64,000 nucleotides of DNA, from NCBI GenBank assembly GCA_963820035.1, contig CAWFYK010000002.1, positions 1,178,001-1,242,000 of the forward strand, written 5' to 3'. This stretch comes from JAWWPG01 sp963820035. GTDB lineage: Bacteria > Actinomycetota > Actinomycetes > Propionibacteriales > Nocardioidaceae. The position numbers and the translations under genes are program-made. This document shows positions 35,450 through 43,686 of the stretch, piece by piece; the stretch's first letter is position 1; every line of letters begins with the position of its first letter. Below the pieces are notes generated by a model. That model saw only the letters and a list, made by a program, of their open reading frames with translations. It was not told the DNA's origin and did not search any database.

Positions 35450-36601
35450 TCAGTAGCGCAGCGCAGCGGCGGCCCGGTGGCCGTCGAGGACCTCAGCCGC
35501 TGGTACGGCGTACACCTGGCCTCCGTGGGTGAGGGTGTCGGTGACGGCGCGGTCGAGCAGCTCGCACGAGCTGAACGACTCCTCTGCGCCGAGGCCGACT
35601 ACGGGGCCGAGGTCGGAGACCTGCTCCCAGCACCAGGGCTCGCCAGCGACGAAGAGCGACTCGACCCTGCCCTGTGCCGCTGTCTGCGCGATCCGGTCCG
35701 GCTCCTCCACCGACTGCCCCGCGGCGCGGAGCTCGCCCAGGCGGTCGAGCGCTCGGGCACGCTGCGCGTCGAGCATCCCCTCGATCAGCGGCCACGCGAC
35801 GTCGTGCAGCTTCTCGGGGGGCAGCCCGTCGGGGTTCGTGCGGATCTCCTCGTCGAGGACGTGCGGGTAGGAGTTGACCGACCGGTACGCCGCCACCATC
35901 TCGGTGAGCCCGACGAGCACCATCGGGAGGTTCTCGCCGCGGAGGTAGTCGGCGAGGCCGTCGGCAACCTTGCGGAGGAACTTGGTCACCTCCTCCTTCT
36001 TGAGCTCACCGTCGGCGGCGCCGTAGCCGTAGAAGACCGCTCGTCCGCCCCGCCCTCCGGCGAGGGGACGCGCCATGGCGTCCGATCGTGATTCCTGCTC
36101 CTCGACGACGTCGCGAAGGTCGCGGGGTACGTCGCGCAGCTCGAGCTCCTCGACGTGCTGCATGCTGCCCTCGAACAGGCGGACGTCGCGCTGGCTGATC
36201 GCGAGGAGCAGGAAGTGTCTGTCGTTGGTGAGGACACGCATGAGGGGACCGGTGACGAACCGGTCCCCCACCGTGGCGAGCTCGGGAAGAGTGACGGGGA
36301 CGCGGTAGCTGCGGTGCCAGCCTGCGCGCAGGAACATCGCCAGTCCGTCGCTCATGTACTGCCAGGCCAGGGTGTCCCCGTGGAGGGCCCACGCGGGGGC
36401 GAGGAGCTCGGTGATCTCGGTGCGCCGCATGCCCCGCTCCGCCAGAGCCGCCTCAGAGCTCGTCAAGAGGTTCTTCCAGCGCAGCGGGTCCGTCCTGTCT
36501 TCCGACCCGAGACGGTGGGTCGGCAAGAACAGCGACAGGTGGGTGCCGGGTTGCTCTCTTCGCGCCAGCAAGGTCAGGTCCCCCTTCGTGACAATGTCCA
36601 T
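35450..36601 (-). CDS. baeRF-family (archaeo-eukaryotic release factor-like) protein
   Basis: 383 aa from ATG at 36601 with GGGAGG upstream. Start TLLARREQPGTHLSLFLPTHRLG, then LLLAISQRDVRLFEG and RAVFYGYGAAD..LKKEEVTKFLRKVADGL, matching the baeRF families, distant bacterial relatives of eRF1/Dom34 domains. Proposed roles involve stalled ribosomes or stress, mostly from comparative genomics. Often encoded near stress genes; here it is divergent from a small repeat protein and otherwise isolated. Confidence 0.8.
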   Translation of the reverse strand: MDIVTKGDLTLLARREQPGTHLSLFLPTHRLGSEDRTDPLRWKNLLTSSEAALAERGMRRTEITELLAPAWALHGDTLAWQYMSDGLAMFLRAGWHRSYRVPVTLPELATVGDRFVTGPLMRVLTNDRHFLLLAISQRDVRLFEGSMQHVEELELRDVPRDLRDVVEEQESRSDAMARPLAGGRGGRAVFYGYGAADGELKKEEVTKFLRKVADGLADYLRGENLPMVLVGLTEMVAAYRSVNSYPHVLDEEIRTNPDGLPPEKLHDVAWPLIEGMLDAQRARALDRLGELRAAGQSVEEPDRIAQTAAQGRVESLFVAGEPWCWEQVSDLGPVVGLGAEESFSSCELLDRAVTDTLTHGGQVYAVPAAEVLDGHRAAAALRY

Positions 36602-36713
36602 CGCGCCTCCCGCTGTTCGCCGTGCCTTCACCGTACTGGCACGGTAGTGCGCCTTCGAGCTCTTCGCGCAGCTTCGGGCGCCGAGGTGCTACCGCACCTT
36701 GAAACCGGCGACC

Positions 36714-36950
36714 ATGAGCGACGAGACTTGGGACGGCCATCGGGTGGTCAGCGCGAACTCGGGTGAGACACGATTCCGCGTGCGCGGCAACCGGACGGTC
36801 GACACGAACACTCGCGAAACGTCCTTCCGCGTCCGTGACGACGGCAGAGTGGTGGACGCCAACTCAAGCGAAACCCGATTCCGTGTGCGTGATGACGGCC
36901 GCGTGGTCTACGTCAACACGGGCGAGACGGTCTACCGACTCAGGGGCTGA
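36714..36950 (+). CDS. Small tandem-repeat beta protein
   Basis: 78 aa built of three and a half repeats of about 18 residues: SGETRFRVRGNRTVDTN, TRETSFRVRDDGRVVDAN, SSETRFRVRDDGRVVYVN, TGETVYRLRG. Alternating charged/hydrophobic strands suggest a beta-solenoid or small beta-sheet stack. DNA repeats are diverged, so it is not a recent slippage product. Divergent from the baeRF gene (112 bp). Function unknown. Confidence 0.65.
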   Translation: MSDETWDGHRVVSANSGETRFRVRGNRTVDTNTRETSFRVRDDGRVVDANSSETRFRVRDDGRVVYVNTGETVYRLRG

Positions 36951-37118
36951 ACCCCGGCGACCGGGGCCTGTTCGAGCAAGCCGCTGCGGACTCCCGGACA
37001 TCAGCGATCACTGCGCCGGCTGAACGCAAGGGGATGGTCGCGCGGGACGCGCTCCGGTCAGGATGGTAGAGCGGCGGGCCAGCAGGGTCACGACGAATCC
37101 GATGAGCAGGGCGCTTGG

Positions 37119-37867
37119 TTAGCTCAGGGTGATCCCGATGCCGACCAGGGTTGGGCCGGGCTTCCTGCTGCTGGCCGTGCCCGGTGCGGTGTCGATGCTG
37201 CTCCTCGCGCAGCTGCGGCGCCGGGTGCCGTCGGTGGCGGAGCCGGATCCCGAGGACACCGCGACCCCGGCGTCGCTGACCGCGGCCTGGGCCGAGAGGT
37301 CGCCGTTGAGGAGCTTGGCCAGCTTGCCTCGCGACACGGGGCTCGCCATCGGCCCCGCGGCGAGGACCTCGCGCAGCAACACCAGGTCGACGCCGCGGAG
37401 CTCGGCGTACGCCGCGGCCTCGGCCAGTCCGGTGACCATAACGATCAGATGAGTGTTCACGGCGAGCTTGGTCTCGAGGGCGCCGGGGACCGGCCCGCAC
37501 CGGAACGTCCTCGCGGTCCGCGGTGCGAGCAGGTCCTCGACCTCGTCGAGGGCTGCGGGGCGGCCGGCGAGCATGCCCACGAGCTCGCCCGCGCGGGCGG
37601 GTCCGCTCGAGCCCGAGACTGGCGCCTCCACCAGCTCCCCGCCGCACGCGGCCAGCTGGTCGCCGAGCGAACGTGAGTACGCCGGGGAGACGGTGCCCGT
37701 GTGCACGATCGTGCGGCCGGCGACCTCGACCTCGAAGCAGTCGGCGCGACGACCGAGCACCGCGTCGACCACGTCGCCGTCGGCGAGCATGACGACCACG
37801 ACGTGCTGCACTAGGCGCGTGGCCATCGGCTCGCCCATGCACCCAGCCCCAGGAAGCGCACCGTCAT
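37119..37867 (-). pseudogene. Decayed beta-hydroxyacid dehydrogenase (3-hydroxyisobutyrate dehydrogenase-like)
   Basis: Starts MTVRFLGLG at 37867, loses one base in GLGAMG (frameshift near 37839), then MATRLVQ jumps directly to VVVVMLADGDVVDAVLG, a ~45-residue deletion of the Rossmann fold. The middle is good: EAPVSGSSGPARAGELV with the catalytic-loop serine, FRCGPVPGALETKLAVN with the catalytic Lys, and AAAYAELRGVD. After LLNGDLSAQAAVSDA the end is replaced by unrelated sequence. Confidence 0.75.
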
Positions 37868-37928
37868 GGGCAGATCCCACCCCGCGGGCCCGGGCGGTGT
37901 CACGGGCCAATCGCGCGGAGGTGGACTG

Positions 37929-40070
37929 CTACACGAGGTCGGCGAGCAGCGCGGCCGCGCGGGCCGCGCCGTCGGTCTCGACCGGCCGGGAGACGACCTC
38001 GGCGACCAAGGTCTCGGCGATCGCCCGCGCGAGGTGGTCGGGGGCGGCGGCGTCGTCCCAGGACAGGCAGCGGCCGGCACCGTAGCGCTCGAGACGGTGC
38101 CTCACGTGGAGGTTCTGCTCGAAGTGGTGGCGCAGCGGGACGTAGACGAAGGGGCGGCCGGCGGCCGCGAGCTCCATGGTCGTGGTCAGCCCGCCCTGCA
38201 CGACCGCGATGTCGCACGCGGCCAGCAGGCGGGGGAGGTCGGGAACGAAGGCGTGCACCTCCAGGCCGGGGCGGGCGGCGACGACGCCGGGGTCGACGCG
38301 CGGGCCGGTGACCACGACCATCCGCAGGCCGGGGACGAGACGCCGCGCGACGACGTACGACGCGGCGACGCGACGCAGCAGGTGGGTGCCGACTCCGGAG
38401 CCGCCGACCGTGACGACGCAGACCTGCTCGTCGTCGCGCCAGCCCAGGTCGCGGCGCACCTCGGCGCGGTCGAGCGGCGCCGGGTCGAGCCCGGTGACGA
38501 AGCCGGCGAAGTCGTAGTGCTGCTCGGTCCACGCACGTATCTCGGGCAGGTCGGGCCCGAACGTGCCCGGCACCACGTCGTCGGGGTTGCCGACGAAGAT
38601 CGCGCGGTCGCGCAGCCACGGGAACCGCTCGACGTGCTCGATCATCTCGGCGTTGTAGTCGGCGGTCAGCTGCCCCTCGCGCTCGAGGGCGCCGGGCATC
38701 GGCAGCACCCCGACGAAGTCGGTCATCCAGGCGAAGGCGAAGCGCTTGAGCTCCGGGTTCTCGTGGAGGTAGTGGTCGATGTCCCAGGCCTCGTCCCCGA
38801 CCACGAGGTCGAAGTCGCCGTCGCGCACCACGTCGTCGAAGACGTGGAAGTTGTTGACCAGGATCTCGTCCATCCGGCGCAGCGCCTCGAAGCAGTGCAG
38901 GTCGTGCTCGCCGGACTCGGCCTCGATGTGGCCCGACTCGCTGGCCAGCCAGGCGCTGGCGGGGTGCACGGTCTCGCCCGCCTGCTCGAGGAACCGGGTG
39001 ACCGGGTCCTGCGCTAGCCACTCCACCTGCACGTCGTCGCGCTCGCGCACCAGCGTCCGGGCGACCGCGAGGTCACGCCGGGCGTGACCCAGCCCGATCG
39101 GGGAGGAGACGTAGAGCACCTTACGGGGCCGCCTCGTGCCGCGTCGCCAGGTCGTCGGTCGCGGGCGCGGCGCCACGCGGCCGGCGAAGTCGTGGACGAG
39201 GTGGTTGACCTTCACCGGGTCGCGGGCCAGCGGGATGTGGCCGCCACCCTCGACGACCACGAGCTCGCCACCGGTCAGCTCGGCGATCCGCTCGCCGCTG
39301 GACAGCGGGCTGATCATGTCGCAGTCGCCGTGGATCACCAGCACGGGTGAGGTGACCGACCGGCACCACCCCTCCACGGTCTCGCGGGCTGGCAGCTCGC
39401 TGGCACGTTCGGCGGTGAGCACCTCCGGAACGGTGTCGAGGCCCCAGGTCACGCAGTCCTCGATCGGCTTGGTGGAGCGCGGCTCGGGGAAGCACATGCC
39501 GAAGAAGAACCAGAGGAAGTCCTCGTGCCGCTGCTCCCAGAACTCCGGGTCGTACTTGGCCCAGTGGTCCAGCGGGTCGCGGGCCACGCTCGGGACCGCG
39601 GACGGCGTCAGCTGCAGGGGGTCGCCGCCGGGCTGCAGGCGCGCGGCCTGGGTGTCGGTCAGCGGCACCGAGGCGCCGATGGTGACCGTGCCCAGCACCC
39701 GATCGCCGTGCTCGCCGGCCAGCTGGAGCGCCCAGAGGCCGCCCATCGACAGCCCGACGACGGCCGCGCGGTCGGTGCCGGTGGCGTCGAGCACGGCGAG
39801 GGCGTGCTCGACCTGGCGGTCGTGGTGGTAGGCGTCGCTCGCCAGCGGCCGGTCGGAGAGGCCGTTGCCGGGCCCGTCGTAGGTGACCACCCGGTGATGC
39901 CGCGAGAGGTAGGGCACCTGCAGCTTCCAGAACCGTTTGTGGATGATCGTCCAGGTCGGCAGCAGCAGGATCGTGGGCCCGCCGTCGCCGTGCACCTCGT
40001 AGTGGAGCTTCACGCCGGCGCTCTCGACGTAGCCGTCGGCGTCCGGTTCCCGTGCGCGGGTCATGGTCAA
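37929..40070 (-). CDS. Alpha/beta-hydrolase fused to GT-B glycosyltransferase (cassette B)
   Basis: 713 aa fusion. Residues 1-300: alpha/beta-hydrolase with nucleophile Ser108 in VGLSMGG, Asp in HGDCD (~249) and His278 in GGGHIP. After an Arg/Pro linker (~300-316), residues 317-713 form a UGT/MGT-like GT-B glycosyltransferase: VLYVSSPIGLGHARRDL at the N-domain and VVQGGLTTTMELAAAGRPFV, HHFEQNLHV in the nucleotide-sugar site. Its ATG overlaps the P450 stop (ATGA), so it is the last gene of cassette B. It suggests that the oxidised product is glycosylated and/or an ester cleaved. Each domain alone is common; the fusion is unusual. Confidence 0.85.
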   Translation of the reverse strand: MTMTRAREPDADGYVESAGVKLHYEVHGDGGPTILLLPTWTIIHKRFWKLQVPYLSRHHRVVTYDGPGNGLSDRPLASDAYHHDRQVEHALAVLDATGTDRAAVVGLSMGGLWALQLAGEHGDRVLGTVTIGASVPLTDTQAARLQPGGDPLQLTPSAVPSVARDPLDHWAKYDPEFWEQRHEDFLWFFFGMCFPEPRSTKPIEDCVTWGLDTVPEVLTAERASELPARETVEGWCRSVTSPVLVIHGDCDMISPLSSGERIAELTGGELVVVEGGGHIPLARDPVKVNHLVHDFAGRVAPRPRPTTWRRGTRRPRKVLYVSSPIGLGHARRDLAVARTLVRERDDVQVEWLAQDPVTRFLEQAGETVHPASAWLASESGHIEAESGEHDLHCFEALRRMDEILVNNFHVFDDVVRDGDFDLVVGDEAWDIDHYLHENPELKRFAFAWMTDFVGVLPMPGALEREGQLTADYNAEMIEHVERFPWLRDRAIFVGNPDDVVPGTFGPDLPEIRAWTEQHYDFAGFVTGLDPAPLDRAEVRRDLGWRDDEQVCVVTVGGSGVGTHLLRRVAASYVVARRLVPGLRMVVVTGPRVDPGVVAARPGLEVHAFVPDLPRLLAACDIAVVQGGLTTTMELAAAGRPFVYVPLRHHFEQNLHVRHRLERYGAGRCLSWDDAAAPDHLARAIAETLVAEVVSRPVETDGAARAAALLADLV

Positions 40071-41338
40071 GTGTCCTGCGGGTGTGAGGCCCCCAGCAAG
40101 ACCGGTAGGGAGCCGAGCCCGCGCAGGACGAGCCCGTCGCCGTGGCCCCAGCGCAGCTCCTCGGGAGGTACGGCGAGCCGCAGGTCGGGGAAGCGGGTCA
40201 GCAGGGCGGTGAAGGCGATCCGGGCCTCGAGCCGGGCCAGGCGGGCGCCGAGGCAGTGGTGGATGCCGTGCCCGAAGGCGAGGTGGGTGGCGCCGGCGCG
40301 CCGTACGTCGAAGGTCGCGGCCGCGGGGTCGCGCTCGACGTCGCGGCTGGCGGCGGCGAGCGACACCAGGACCTGCACGCCCTCGGGGATCCGGGTGCCC
40401 GCGAGGGTCAGGTCGCGGACGGCGTAGCGGAAGGTCGAGTGCGGCACGGGCGCGTCCCAGCGCAGGAGCTCCTCGATTGCCTGCGGCACGAGGCCGAGGT
40501 CGGCCACGAGCGCGTCGCGCTGGTCGGGGTGCGTGAGCAGGGCGACGACGCCGTTGCCGATCAGGCTGGTGGTGGTGTCGTGCCCGGCGACGACGAGCTG
40601 GAAGAGCGTGGACAGCAGCTCCTGACGGGTCAGCTCGCCGGCGTGGCAGGCGGTCACCAGGTCGCCCACGAGGTCCTCGCTGGGGGCGTCCCAGCGGCGG
40701 TCGACGAGGTCGGTGAGGTACCCGACGACCGCGTCGGAGGCCGCCACCGCCGCGGGCGGCGGCCGCTCCGCGTCGTACGGCGCGAGGAGGGTCGCGAACC
40801 AGCCGGCGAGCCGCCGCTGGTCGTCGCGCTCGATGCCCAGCAGCTCGCCGATGACGGCGAAGGGCAGTGGCCCGGCGAAGCCGGCGACCAGGTCGACGGC
40901 CTCGTCACCGCCTGCGGCGGCGAGGTCGTCGAGCAGCTCCTCGGCGAGCTCCTCGATGCGCGGCTGGAGGGCCTGCAGGCGGGTGCGGGTGAAGGCCTGC
41001 GCGGTGAGCCGCCGCAGCCGGGTGTGGTCAGGCTGGTCGACGCTGAGCATGTGCCGGGCGAAATCGGGGCCGGGCAGCCCCTCGGCGACGACGGCGCCGT
41101 CACGGGCCAGCGCGGCGTGCATGTCCTTGGAGAGGTCGGGGTGGTTGAGCGCCGCGCGGGCCGCGTCGTACCCGACCACGAGGAAGGCCCGGTGCCCGTC
41201 GGCGAGGGTGACCTCGTGCACCGGTCCGGCGGCGCGCACCTGCGCGAAGACCGGGAACGGGTCGTCGCGGTCGTGGTCGCCCCAGTGGGTGAGCGCCTGG
41301 CCCAGGGCAGGGTCGACGGCGTGGGGACAGGACGTCAT
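40067..41338 (-). CDS. Cytochrome P450 (cassette B)
   Basis: 423 aa from ATG at 41338. AGHDT (251-255), EELLR (E290/R293) and FGHGIHHCLG with haem ligand Cys362. Closely parallels the cassette A P450 along its whole length, including RLEARIAFTALLTRFP and the unusual end HGDGLVLRGLGSLPV. ATGA overlaps on both sides: SnoaL stop upstream, hydrolase-glycosyltransferase start downstream. No ferredoxin nearby. Confidence 0.93.
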   Translation of the reverse strand: MTSCPHAVDPALGQALTHWGDHDRDDPFPVFAQVRAAGPVHEVTLADGHRAFLVVGYDAARAALNHPDLSKDMHAALARDGAVVAEGLPGPDFARHMLSVDQPDHTRLRRLTAQAFTRTRLQALQPRIEELAEELLDDLAAAGGDEAVDLVAGFAGPLPFAVIGELLGIERDDQRRLAGWFATLLAPYDAERPPPAAVAASDAVVGYLTDLVDRRWDAPSEDLVGDLVTACHAGELTRQELLSTLFQLVVAGHDTTTSLIGNGVVALLTHPDQRDALVADLGLVPQAIEELLRWDAPVPHSTFRYAVRDLTLAGTRIPEGVQVLVSLAAASRDVERDPAAATFDVRRAGATHLAFGHGIHHCLGARLARLEARIAFTALLTRFPDLRLAVPPEELRWGHGDGLVLRGLGSLPVLLGASHPQDT

Positions 41339-41700
41339 GACAGCCTCCGGAAGCCGGAGCACACGAGGTCGATCCGGCCCACGAGGCCGTCGTGCAGCGT
41401 GCAGACGAGGGTCTGCGTGAGCACGCGCGCATCGGCGTCGGGGTCGAGCAGCAGCTTGTAGTGGACCAGCACGCGGTCGCCGACCGCGTCCCCGCCGGTG
41501 TCGGCGAGCACGACGGTCTCGTAGCCGCCGAACCAGTCGGCGAAGCGGGACAGGACCGCATCCCGGCCGTGCTCCTCGATAGGCCCGCCGGGCAGCAGGG
41601 CCCGCAGGCGTACGGCGTCGCCGAGGCAGGCCCCCAGGCGGTCGGGGCAGCGGTCGGCGACCGCGGTGGCGACGGTGGTCGCCAGGGGATGGGTGTTCAC
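41335..41700 (-). CDS. SnoaL-like/NTF2-fold protein (cassette B)
   Basis: 121 aa from GTG at 41700, GGGAGG upstream. LGDAVRLRALLPGGP and GRDAVLSRFADWFGGYE match the cassette A paralogue at 3627-4034; the tail ends GRIDLVCSGFRRLS versus DRLDLLCTGYRPD in A. NTF2-like fold, reaction unknown. The start overlaps the flavoprotein stop (GTGA) and the stop overlaps the P450 start. Confidence 0.82.
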   Translation of the reverse strand: MNTHPLATTVATAVADRCPDRLGACLGDAVRLRALLPGGPIEEHGRDAVLSRFADWFGGYETVVLADTGGDAVGDRVLVHYKLLLDPDADARVLTQTLVCTLHDGLVGRIDLVCSGFRRLS

Positions 41701-42980
41701 GAGGCCTCCCTCGTCCGGGGTGCACACAACTGACGGTTCGTCCCGCCGGAGCTGACGGTTCGACTCGCCACAAGTGACGGTTCGGCATGCTTCAGGCGGG
41801 CGAGCAGGTGGGTAGCGAGGTCGTCGGCGTCCTGGCGCGCGCCGTCGATGTACGTCGAGCGGCGCCGGCGCAGCAGGGGCAGGCCGAGGGCGTAGAGGCC
41901 GGGCCAGGGGGTCACGCCGCCGTCGTGCACGAGACGCCCGCGGCGGTCGAGCACCGGCACGTCGAGCCAGGAGAAGTCGGGCCGCACGCCGGTCGCCCAC
42001 ATCACCGAGCGGATCTCACCGCTGCCGAGGTCGAGGCCGAGCGGGGCCTGCGGGACCGGCGTCGGGTCGGGCCGATCGGCGCGCCCGCCGGCGTGCTCGT
42101 CGATGGCGTCGAGCAGCCGGCCGAGCTTGAGGTCGGCGAGCGCGACGACGTTGGCGAGCGATCCCGAGAACTGGGCGAGGTCCCCGCGGAGGCCGGCGAG
42201 CCGGCCGACCAGGCGGACGCCGGTCCGCTGCAGCGCGCCGAGGTCGACCGGGCGCCCGCCCCCGGAGAGCTGGAGCGACGGCAGGCGGCGGGCGCGGACG
42301 AGGTCGTCCATCTCGTCCGCGCGCTGGTCGAGGATGCCGGCGGCATCCATCCAGCCGAGGATGTCGCGGCCGCGGTAGCGGCGCGGGACGCGGACGTGCT
42401 CGCCCACGGCCAGCGTGACCGGGCGTCCCGACCGCTGCAGCTCGTCGGCGATCTGCACGCCGCTGGCCGAGGCGCCGACGACCAGCACGCCGCCCTCGGG
42501 CAGCTGCCCGGGGTTGCGGTAGTCGAGGACCGGGACCGAGACGATGCCGCGGGGGAGGTGGCGGGCGAGGGGCGGGACGACGCTGCGGGTGGTGCCCGCG
42601 GCCAGCACGACGTTGCGGGCGTGCCACGGGCCCAGGTCGGTCTCCACCGCGAACCCGTCGCCGGCAGGCCGCACCGACGCGACCGTCGTCCCCGTGACCA
42701 CCGGCGCGCCGGTGTCCGCTGCGTACGCGGTGACGAGGTCGGCCACGGCACCGGCGGTGAGGTAGCCGTCAGGTTGGTCGCCGTCGTAGTCCCGGCCCGG
42801 CAGGCGGGTCATCCAGCCGGGGGTCAGCAGGCGCAGGGAGTCCCAGCGCTGGGAGCGCCATGAGCTCGCCACCTCGCCGCGCTCGAGGACCACGTGGTCG
42901 ATCGAGCGGGCGGCGAGGTGACGGCTCATCGCGAGGCCGCAGTGACCGGCGCCGATGACGACTGCGGTGACGGTGCGCAT
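41697..42980 (-). CDS. FAD/NAD(P)-dependent monooxygenase-like flavoprotein (cassette B)
   Basis: 427 aa from ATG at 42980. GAGHCG FAD motif at the start, GASASG NAD(P) motif mid-protein, VMWATGVRPDFSWLDVPV near the end. Paralogue of 196-1461 with long shared blocks (RSGRPVTLAVGEHVRVPRRY, SLANV.ALADLK). The C-terminus runs past the usual end through KHAEPSLVASRTVSSGG, suggesting a drifted stop codon. Overlaps OsmC by 1 bp (TGATG) and SnoaL by 4 bp. Confidence 0.87.
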   Translation of the reverse strand: MRTVTAVVIGAGHCGLAMSRHLAARSIDHVVLERGEVASSWRSQRWDSLRLLTPGWMTRLPGRDYDGDQPDGYLTAGAVADLVTAYAADTGAPVVTGTTVASVRPAGDGFAVETDLGPWHARNVVLAAGTTRSVVPPLARHLPRGIVSVPVLDYRNPGQLPEGGVLVVGASASGVQIADELQRSGRPVTLAVGEHVRVPRRYRGRDILGWMDAAGILDQRADEMDDLVRARRLPSLQLSGGGRPVDLGALQRTGVRLVGRLAGLRGDLAQFSGSLANVVALADLKLGRLLDAIDEHAGGRADRPDPTPVPQAPLGLDLGSGEIRSVMWATGVRPDFSWLDVPVLDRRGRLVHDGGVTPWPGLYALGLPLLRRRRSTYIDGARQDADDLATHLLARLKHAEPSLVASRTVSSGGTNRQLCAPRTREAS

Positions 42981-43549
42981 CAGACCACGGTGACGGTGAC
43001 GTCGGTTGGGTTGGTCATGATGTCGAAGACCGCCGAGCGCTTCTGCGACTGCGCGACGATGGCGCGGATGTCCTCGGGCGAGGCGTCCGCGTCGATCTCG
43101 TAGCTGACCGAGACCCCGCTGAAGCCGTTGCGGACGTCGGGGTCGGCACCGAGGATGCCCTGCAGGTCCATGTCGGCGGCGAGACCGGCCTTGACCGAGC
43201 GCAGCTGGATGCCGCGCTGCTGGGCCACGGCGGCGACGCCGGCGGTCAGGCAGGAGCCGAGGGCGGCCAGGACGTACTCGACGGGCGTCGGGCCGTTGTC
43301 GTTCGAGGCGAACTGGAGCGGGTGGTCGGCCTCGAGGCTGAACGTCGTGTGGTGGGCCTGGTCCTCGCCGAAGCCGTAGAAGCCCTCGATGTCCGAGCGG
43401 CTGTGGGTGCCGTTGACCCAGGTGACCGACGAGCGCCACTGGAACTGGGTGATCTCGGGGCTGGTCGCCGACGCCTCGCGTACGCCGATGAGGGCCTCGA
43501 CGTTGACGCCGTTGTCGGCGGGGGCGGTGGCGGTGGTGGTCGTGCTCAT
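42980..43549 (-). CDS. OsmC-like family protein (cassette B)
   Basis: 189 aa from ATG at 43549. GSCLTAGVAAVAQQRGIQL carries the only conserved Cys; the second OsmC/Ohr Cys position is QKRSAVFD, as in the cassette A paralogue, so both lack the classical redox pair. First gene of cassette B, 137 bp from the divergent LAL regulator, so the shared promoter lies in that gap. Confidence 0.87.
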   Translation of the reverse strand: MSTTTTATAPADNGVNVEALIGVREASATSPEITQFQWRSSVTWVNGTHSRSDIEGFYGFGEDQAHHTTFSLEADHPLQFASNDNGPTPVEYVLAALGSCLTAGVAAVAQQRGIQLRSVKAGLAADMDLQGILGADPDVRNGFSGVSVSYEIDADASPEDIRAIVAQSQKRSAVFDIMTNPTDVTVTVV

Positions 43550-43686
43550 GGTGGTGCTCCGTTTCTCGGCCGGCGGCCGGGTGGTTGTCGTTGGCCACAC
43601 GCTCGCCGCCGGGCGCCGTCCGCCGCATCCGGTGGCCCCCCTAGTCGTGGATGACCGGGTGCCTCGGGGGCCCCTAGACTCGGCAC

